64,000 nucleotides of DNA from Amarolinea aalborgensis (lineage in GTDB: Bacteria; Chloroflexota; Anaerolineae; SSC4; Amarolineaceae). The position numbers and the translations under genes were made by a program. Each line of letters starts with the position of its first letter. Position 1 is the stretch's first letter. This document shows positions 58,946 to 64,000 of this stretch, piece after piece. The DNA lies in contig NZ_UETR01000012.1 of assembly GCF_900491745.1 (NCBI RefSeq), positions 74,678-138,677 on the forward strand. Direction: 5' to 3'. A model generated the notes under the pieces. It had not been told where the DNA came from and searched no databases. It saw nothing but the letters and a program-made list of their open reading frames with translations.

Positions 58946-61069
58946 TTATCGAATAATGGGGAAATAGTATCTTACTGGCGTCGGCGATGGCGTGGGGGTC
59001 ATGGTCGCGGTTGAGGTAGCCGTTGAGGTGGCGGTTGGCGTCCGTGTGGGTGTGAGGCTTGGCGTAGGTGTGTGCGTTGACGTTTCCGTCGGCGTGAGGG
59101 TTGGCGTTGGGGATGACGTCGCTGTCGGCGTCATGCTTGGCGTGGAGGTCGCTATCGGTGTGAGGGTTGGGGTTGACGTGGCCAGGCGCGTGGGCGTCGC
59201 TGTCGGCGTTGGCGTGTCGGTGGGCAGCGGGCCATTGCGCACGCGCAAGGTGACCAGACCGCCCAAATCATCGGCCACAAGCAGAAAGCCGCCTACCCAG
59301 CGCGCGCGCCTGGCCAGGCCGGCTGTCTCAGCCGCAGCCACCCAGCGCGGCGCGGTGGGGTCGCTAACACTGACGATGGTCAACCCGCGGGCATGATTGC
59401 TGACAACGGCCAGTTGATCCAGCACACTGACGCCGATGGCATACGGCGTGTAGAAGGCGCTGCGCAAAATAGGCGCTGTGGGATGGCTGATGTCGTAAAT
59501 GAGCAGGCCGTCTTCCGCATCTGCCACATACACCAAGCTGCCCTCTATCGTCACCGCCTTGGCCCAGCCAGAGACCGTGGTCGTACTGCGCACCACGGGC
59601 AATGCAGGATTGGCAAGGTCCACCAACAGCAGCCGCTTGCCGGCCGCCACCACGGCCAGGCTGCCCGTCAGCGCCACGTCGTCGGCCGGGAACTCAGTGG
59701 GCAGCGTGCTGCGCAGGATCGGCGCGGCCGGGCTGCTCACATCCACGACCACCAGGCCGCCCCACGCATCCGCCACTGCGGCCAGTGAGCCGCTGACCGC
59801 GACGCGACGCGCTTGGCCCGGTGTGTCGAGCAGACCGCGCACAAAGGGCGCCAGCGGGTTCGCAACATCTACCACGCGCAGGCCGCGCTCCCCAACCGCG
59901 ACATAGGCCAGGCTGCCCACCACGTCAACCCCAAAGGCCGCGCCGATGATCTCCAGGCCAGCGAGGCGCCGAGGCTGCGCCTGGTCGCTTACATCCACGA
60001 TCTGCAGTCCATCGTTGGCCGCGGCTACGAAGGCCAGGTTGCCGGCGACGGCCACATCCAGCGCCGCTCCGGGTGGATCGTACAAACCGACGAGGACGGG
60101 CGCCGCTGGCTGGCTGACATTGACCAACAGCAGGCTTTCACGGTCGGCGATGAAGGCCAGTCCATTGAGCACCTGCACGTTGACAGCCAGTTCGCGGAAG
60201 ACGCCAAAAGAGGTCGGCGCGGCTGGATTACCCACATCTACGATCTGCAGCGCATCGCCATCGGCCACGAAGGCCAGGTTGCCCGCTACGCTGAGCGCAG
60301 ACGCCAGACCTGGTGTGTCGAACTGTCCCAAGCGCCGAGGTGCGGCGGGGTTGCTCACATCCACGATGCGCAGGCCCTGTCCTTGATAGGCCAGATAGGC
60401 AAGGCTGCCCACAACTGTCACCCCAACGGCCACGCCGGCCGAGCGCAAGGTGCTGCGTACGGTGGGAGACGCGGGGTTGCTGACATCCACGATGACCAGG
60501 CCATTGAAATCATCGGCGAGGTAGGCCAGGCTGCCCACCACCTGCACCGCGTGCGGCGTGCCCGGGGTGCGCACCAGCGCCAGCAGCGTGGGCGCCGCAG
60601 GATTGGCGGCATCAACAACCGTCAAACCGCGGCCAAAACTGGCGACATACACAATGCCGTTGGCCGCGCTGACCCCTTTGGCAAATCCGGACAGCGCCAA
60701 TTGTCCGCGCACATTGGGCGCGGCCGGGTTGCTCACATCCAGCACGGTCAGACCGCCCGCGCCGCTGACCACGTAGGCCAGGCTGCCCACCACGCTGACC
60801 CCCTGCACGATGTCGCTCAACAGCGGACTGCGCCCCACAACGATCGGCGCCGCCGGCTGGCTCACGTCCAGGATCAGCAGCCGCGGGCCGCTGCCGACGT
60901 AAGCGCGCGCGCCAACCACAGTCAGCGCGGCGCTGCCGCTGCCGCCAAGTTGGCCCAGCAGGTCAACCACCACTACCGGCTGCGGCCGCGCCGACTGACC
61001 GACGCCAACGAGCGTGGTCAGGAGCACCAAAACCAGCGTCGCGGTCAACGGCGCCCGAGTCTTCAACAT
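58946..61069 (-). CDS. LVIVD-repeat beta-propeller surface protein
   Basis: A 707-residue exported protein. A signal peptide (LTATLVLVLLTTLVGVGQSA) precedes about thirteen ~43-residue LVIVD repeats, each close to G-L-x-I-V-D-V-S-N-P-A-A-P followed by a G-S-L-A-Y-V-A strand, predicted to form one or two beta propellers. After residue ~610 comes a T-P-rich linker, ending VRYYFPIIR at the C-terminus. The same aromatic-hydrophobic-Pro-Ile/Leu-Ile motif occurs after the signal peptide of the protein at 39757-41517. Role unknown; probably displayed at the surface. GGGAAG precedes the ATG. Confidence 0.85.
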   Translation of the reverse strand: MLKTRAPLTATLVLVLLTTLVGVGQSARPQPVVVVDLLGQLGGSGSAALTVVGARAYVGSGPRLLILDVSQPAAPIVVGRSPLLSDIVQGVSVVGSLAYVVSGAGGLTVLDVSNPAAPNVRGQLALSGFAKGVSAANGIVYVASFGRGLTVVDAANPAAPTLLALVRTPGTPHAVQVVGSLAYLADDFNGLVIVDVSNPASPTVRSTLRSAGVAVGVTVVGSLAYLAYQGQGLRIVDVSNPAAPRRLGQFDTPGLASALSVAGNLAFVADGDALQIVDVGNPAAPTSFGVFRELAVNVQVLNGLAFIADRESLLLVNVSQPAAPVLVGLYDPPGAALDVAVAGNLAFVAAANDGLQIVDVSDQAQPRRLAGLEIIGAAFGVDVVGSLAYVAVGERGLRVVDVANPLAPFVRGLLDTPGQARRVAVSGSLAAVADAWGGLVVVDVSSPAAPILRSTLPTEFPADDVALTGSLAVVAAGKRLLLVDLANPALPVVRSTTTVSGWAKAVTIEGSLVYVADAEDGLLIYDISHPTAPILRSAFYTPYAIGVSVLDQLAVVSNHARGLTIVSVSDPTAPRWVAAAETAGLARRARWVGGFLLVADDLGGLVTLRVRNGPLPTDTPTPTATPTRLATSTPTLTPIATSTPSMTPTATSSPTPTLTPTETSTHTPTPSLTPTRTPTATSTATSTATMTPTPSPTPVRYYFPIIR

Positions 61070-61174
61070 GAGCTTCCCTTGTCAGCCTGACCAAAAGGCT
61101 GGACAGCACGGACATACCGGAATGTGAGCGGCAGTGAATCGCAAAAGATGGAACACAATCCAGACAGCAGTCGC

Positions 61175-61996
61175 CTAGGTCGGGTGCGTCGCCTGAAAGC
61201 GCATTCGCCGCAGAAAATCTACCGATTTAAGGCTGCGTTCCATAAGATACATGAGGTAGCGTTGCAGCAGCAGTTCGGTCTGGATCATCAGCGATTCACT
61301 GGGGGCAAGGGCCAGAACGGTGTCGAAGTCCGAGCGCTGCACAAAACGCAGCAGCTTGAAGACGGCCAGGGGCAATTCCTCGCTGCCCGCCAGCGCCTCG
61401 CCGCAGCGCGGGCACAACACCCCACCTTCGGCATGGCTCCAGTAGTTGATTGCAGGCTGCAGTTCGTCGCTGCAATTGACGCAATGAAAGAGCTGGGGCT
61501 GGTAGCCGGTCAAGTTGAGCAAGCGCAGCTCGAAAAAGCGTAGGGTGACATCGAGCTTGGGTAGGGTGTCAAGGCGATCGAGCGTGGCAACGAGCAGATC
61601 GAACAGCAGCCGATTCTCATCATGCTCGGTGGTAAAGCGGTCAATCAGCTCGGCCACGTAATAGGCATAGTTGGCGCGCAGCATCTCTTCGTGCACTTGC
61701 GGAAAGGGGTGAATGACCTCGGCCTGGGTAATCAGGTCCCAGGTGTGGCCTTTGGCGACGAGGAGCAGGCTGTGCGCGAACAGCTCGAGGTGACCCGCCT
61801 TGCGGCTGGTGGGTTTGCGCACACCTTTGGCGCGCAGCACCAGTTTGCCGAGCGTGGGGGTATAGACCGTCACCAAACGATCGGTCTCGCCGTGATCCTG
61901 GCGGCGGAGCACCACCGCCTCTGTGCGGTAAACACGGGCGCGACGCGCGGCGTTGGCGTCAGTTGCGGTCGCGCGGGTGGGTGTTGAATCGGTCAC
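61175..61996 (-). CDS. recO: DNA repair protein RecO
   Basis: A 273-residue RecO started at the GTG at 61996 (AGGA 7 nt upstream, 4 nt after the cdd stop). The N-terminal OB fold reads VYRTEAVVLRRQDHGETDRLVTVYTP and GKLVLRAKGVRKPTSR. The helical domain contains the zinc site CVNC...CPRC. RecO loads RecA onto SSB-coated DNA with RecR. A longer upstream ATG would overlap cdd by ~110 nt and is rejected. Last gene of the CNNM-cdd-recO operon. Confidence 0.93.
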   Translation of the reverse strand: MTDSTPTRATATDANAARRARVYRTEAVVLRRQDHGETDRLVTVYTPTLGKLVLRAKGVRKPTSRKAGHLELFAHSLLLVAKGHTWDLITQAEVIHPFPQVHEEMLRANYAYYVAELIDRFTTEHDENRLLFDLLVATLDRLDTLPKLDVTLRFFELRLLNLTGYQPQLFHCVNCSDELQPAINYWSHAEGGVLCPRCGEALAGSEELPLAVFKLLRFVQRSDFDTVLALAPSESLMIQTELLLQRYLMYLMERSLKSVDFLRRMRFQATHPT

Positions 61997-62000
61997 AGCG

Positions 62001-62405
62001 CTATCCTGGCAGGTGTTCTGGGCCGAAAAAACCGGGAAGCAACGCGCGGGCCTGAAGGGTCTCGCGAATCCCCAGTTCATCAGCAATGATGACCGGCATG
62101 TCAGGGGCAAACTCAACCATCACCTGGCGACAGGCGCCGCAGGGGGAGCCGCCGTTGGCTGTGATGAGGGCCAGCATGATGAAGTCACGCTGGCCGGCCG
62201 CAATTGCGTTTGCTATCGCCACACGTTCGGCGCAGATGGTGAGGCCATAGGAAGCATTTTCGATGTTGCAGCCTGTGAATACCTCACCGGCGCTGGTGAG
62301 CACAGCCGCGCCCACAAGATAGTGGGAATAGGGGGCGTAGGCGCGTGTGCGCGCGCGGCGCGCGTGCGCCACGAGTTGTTCTGCTGCCAATGCGTGCTCG
62401 GCCAT
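62001..62405 (-). CDS. cdd: Cytidine deaminase
   Basis: A 134-residue homotetrameric-type cytidine deaminase. The substrate/zinc motifs are GCNIENASYGLTICAER (Cys and catalytic Glu) and SPCGACRQVMVEF (two Cys). AYAPYSHYLVGAAV is the N-terminal block. It deaminates cytidine and deoxycytidine to uridine forms in pyrimidine salvage. Start at 62405 with GGGGGT upstream; a frame extending to 62492 would overlap the CNNM gene. Confidence 0.93.
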   Translation of the reverse strand: MAEHALAAEQLVAHARRARTRAYAPYSHYLVGAAVLTSAGEVFTGCNIENASYGLTICAERVAIANAIAAGQRDFIMLALITANGGSPCGACRQVMVEFAPDMPVIIADELGIRETLQARALLPGFFGPEHLPG

Positions 62406-62418
62406 GTCTACCCCCAGA

Positions 62419-63792
62419 CTAGAAAAAGAAGAGAGAGGAGAGGATCGCGCCTTTGATCGTCGTCGCGTTTCCCTCAGCGCTCCCTTCGGCATGGGGAACC
62501 GTCGTCGGTGGTGTAATCAGGGCCTGAACCCGATCAATGCTGTTGCCGTCCAACGATAGCACTTTGAGAATTCCCTTGTCGAAAGGCACTTCTTCGCCCT
62601 CGATGGGGACGCGGCCCAATTGACTATAAATGAAACCACCCAAGGTGTCGCCGCCTTCACTCGGCAGTTCGATGTCGAGGGCTTCGTTCACTTCATCGAG
62701 GCTCGCGCGTGCGCTCAAGAGATACTCGTTTTCGGACACCCGCTCGATCTCTGGGACTTCCTCGTCGTATTCGTCTTGGATGTCGCCGACGATCTCTTCC
62801 AGCAGGTCCTCGATGGTGACAACGCCAGCCGTGCCGCCATATTCATCCACCACCATCACGATATGCACTTTGCGTTTTTGAAGCTCTCGCAGCAGTTCGT
62901 CCACCGGCTTGGAATCAGGGACAAAATAGGCTTGCCGCATGAGGGAACTGAGGTTGATCGCGGTCGGGGTCGGGACGCCTGCTTCGGCCGCGCGCTGCTG
63001 CTCTCGAAACACGCGCAGCAGATCCTTCGCGTACAGAACACCAACGATGTTATCTACGGTTTCGTGATAAACCGGAATGCGCGAATGCCCGGCCTGAATC
63101 ACGACATCGAGCGCGTCCGGCACGGGGGTCTGATCGTCCAGGGTGACCATGTCAATGCGCGGCACCATGACCTCGCGCACCAGGGTTTTATCCAGTTCAA
63201 GGATAGAGCCAATCATCTCCTTTTCGCGCTCTTCGATCTGACTTTCTTCCTCACTGACGTTGAGCAGGAAACGCAGGCCGTCCTCGCTCAGGAAGATGCT
63301 CTCTTCGGCGGCGCGGTCATTGGCGTTGTCCGTGCGCAGACGTCCAGCCACACGCAGGTAAAACCAGGTCATAGGCGACAGAAGCGTGGTAACGGCAGTA
63401 ACAGCTCGGGCAAGGCGCAACGCGACCGGCTCAGGTTTGTGCACCACCAGAGCGCGCACAACGATTTGAGTCAGCACAACCGCAACCAACAGCAGCATTT
63501 GCAGCAGCATCAGGCTGGTCAGGCTGAGTTGGTGAGTCAAGACCCAGTGGGTGACCGCCGTGGCGGCAGCGACGAGGGCCAAGACTTTCAACTGCAAAAG
63601 GGTAGTCAAGAATCGGCCGGGAGTGTCAAGCAATTCTATCACACGTCGAGCGGAAGATTGTCCTTGCTCAGTCAAGCGTCGTAGACGGCCGCGGCTGAGA
63701 GAGGCAAGCGCCATTTCGGCGGCGGCGGCGAATATCGTCACCACAATGGCCAGGGCGACAACGCCCCAGGCTATCGCAGCTTCAGGATCCAA
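62419..63792 (-). CDS. CNNM/CorC-family transporter-like protein with CBS pair
   Basis: A 457-residue 'hemolysin C/CorC' protein. I start it at the TTG at 63792 because AAGGAG stands 9 nt upstream; the longer frame to 63930 runs through an inverted repeat and looks non-coding. Residues ~10-150 are the DUF21 membrane domain (ALAIVVTIFAAAAEMALASLSRGRL, LLQLKVLALVAAATAVTHWV, LMLLQMLLLVAVVLTQIVV). Two CBS domains follow (EVMVPRIDMVTL; INLSSLMRQAYFVPDSKPV with DEYGGTAGVVTIEDLLEEIVGDIQDEYD). A CorC/HlyC C-terminal domain ends it. Relatives are Mg2+/Co2+ efflux or homeostasis factors. First gene of the operon with cdd and recO. Confidence 0.88.
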   Translation of the reverse strand: MDPEAAIAWGVVALAIVVTIFAAAAEMALASLSRGRLRRLTEQGQSSARRVIELLDTPGRFLTTLLQLKVLALVAAATAVTHWVLTHQLSLTSLMLLQMLLLVAVVLTQIVVRALVVHKPEPVALRLARAVTAVTTLLSPMTWFYLRVAGRLRTDNANDRAAEESIFLSEDGLRFLLNVSEEESQIEEREKEMIGSILELDKTLVREVMVPRIDMVTLDDQTPVPDALDVVIQAGHSRIPVYHETVDNIVGVLYAKDLLRVFREQQRAAEAGVPTPTAINLSSLMRQAYFVPDSKPVDELLRELQKRKVHIVMVVDEYGGTAGVVTIEDLLEEIVGDIQDEYDEEVPEIERVSENEYLLSARASLDEVNEALDIELPSEGGDTLGGFIYSQLGRVPIEGEEVPFDKGILKVLSLDGNSIDRVQALITPPTTVPHAEGSAEGNATTIKGAILSSLFFF

Positions 63793-63844
63793 AGTAAAAA
63801 ACTCCTTTTTATGTGCACGGCAACCTTTTACGCGGGTAAATAAG

Positions 63845-63895
63845 ACGCGATCAAGACCAGAAAAACGACCGGGCGGCGACGCGTCTTGATCGCGT
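63845..63895. repeat. 13-bp perfect inverted repeat upstream of the CNNM gene
   Basis: ACGCGATCAAGAC (63845-63857) and GTCTTGATCGCGT (63883-63895) are perfectly complementary, 25 bp apart, about 50-100 nt before the predicted start. It could be an operator or a leader hairpin. Confidence 0.5.
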
Positions 63896-63975
63896 AGGGT
63901 AGAGACCAGGTTGCGCTGACATTTTAGCACAGGCGGGCGCTTTAGGCAACCCGTTTTAGGCGAGAACTTGCAAAC

Positions 63976-64000
63976 AAAAAAGAGCCATTGCTGGCTCTTT
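63976..64000 (-). terminator. Rho-independent terminator for a gene beyond the right edge
   Basis: A 9-bp perfect stem AAAGAGCCA (63979-63987) with TGGCTCTTT (63992-64000), 4-nt loop. Leftward the stem is followed by a T-run. It belongs to a minus-strand gene outside the window. Confidence 0.65.

Overview
The window looks like a chromosomal segment of a Chloroflexota bacterium, close in style to Anaerolineae or Caldilineae. The grounds are the high GC content; a mevalonate kinase in a bacterium; GTP-type PEP carboxykinase; and secreted proteins with long Pro/Thr linkers next to an aromatic-Leu/Phe-Pro-Leu/Ile-Ile motif. Placement is inference from gene content; there is no rRNA, tRNA, CRISPR array or intact transposon in view.

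Layout. 1-7.5 kb: partial DoxX/MauE-like membrane protein, lone CBM48 protein, HerA/DUF87-type ATPase, a 43-residue membrane protein, mutS2 and a MaoC hydratase. 7.5-20 kb: a hicAB module with a palindromic promoter, recN, a Uma2 nuclease, an isoaspartyl peptidase, a NYN-HEAT protein, pepF, an M20 peptidase, a frameshifted xisH with xisI, mevalonate kinase joined to a UbiD-type decarboxylase, and thpR. 20-32.5 kb: a divergent Amt-like protein lacking both pore histidines, a DUF2723 protein, an unknown protein behind a foldable leader, SDR and methyltransferase genes, an AGPS-like flavoprotein, an MFS carrier, MscS, Gfo/Idh and mutY. 32.8-46.5 kb: pckG, two alpha/beta hydrolases, a frameshifted brnT with brnA, a HAD phosphatase, an acyl-CoA ligase, a surface protein with 18-bp tandem repeats, galK, fabF, a NOL1/NOP2/Sun methyltransferase and a DUF212 protein. 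46.5-64 kb: a TPR lytic transglycosylase, rnz-manA, methylmalonyl-CoA mutase large subunit, a DUF2283 pair, an operon of CoA-ester genes led by a crotonyl-CoA carboxylase/reductase fused to two CBS domains, an LVIVD-repeat surface protein and the CNNM-cdd-recO operon.

How genes work together. The ccr, acyl-CoA dehydrogenase and lyase-like operon, with methylmalonyl-CoA mutase, an acyl-CoA ligase, a MaoC hydratase and pckG elsewhere in the window, suggests C2/C3/C4 acyl-CoA assimilation feeding the TCA cycle and gluconeogenesis, possibly an ethylmalonyl-CoA-type route. Several small toxin-antitoxin or excision-factor-like modules are scattered between housekeeping genes, and two of them (xisH, brnT) carry single-base frameshifts.

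The most unusual points are the Ccr-CBS fusion and its foldable leader, a 29-bp element inserted in the same reading frame in two unrelated genes, the UbiD gene coupled to mevalonate kinase, and the Amt-like protein with Phe at both pore-His positions.
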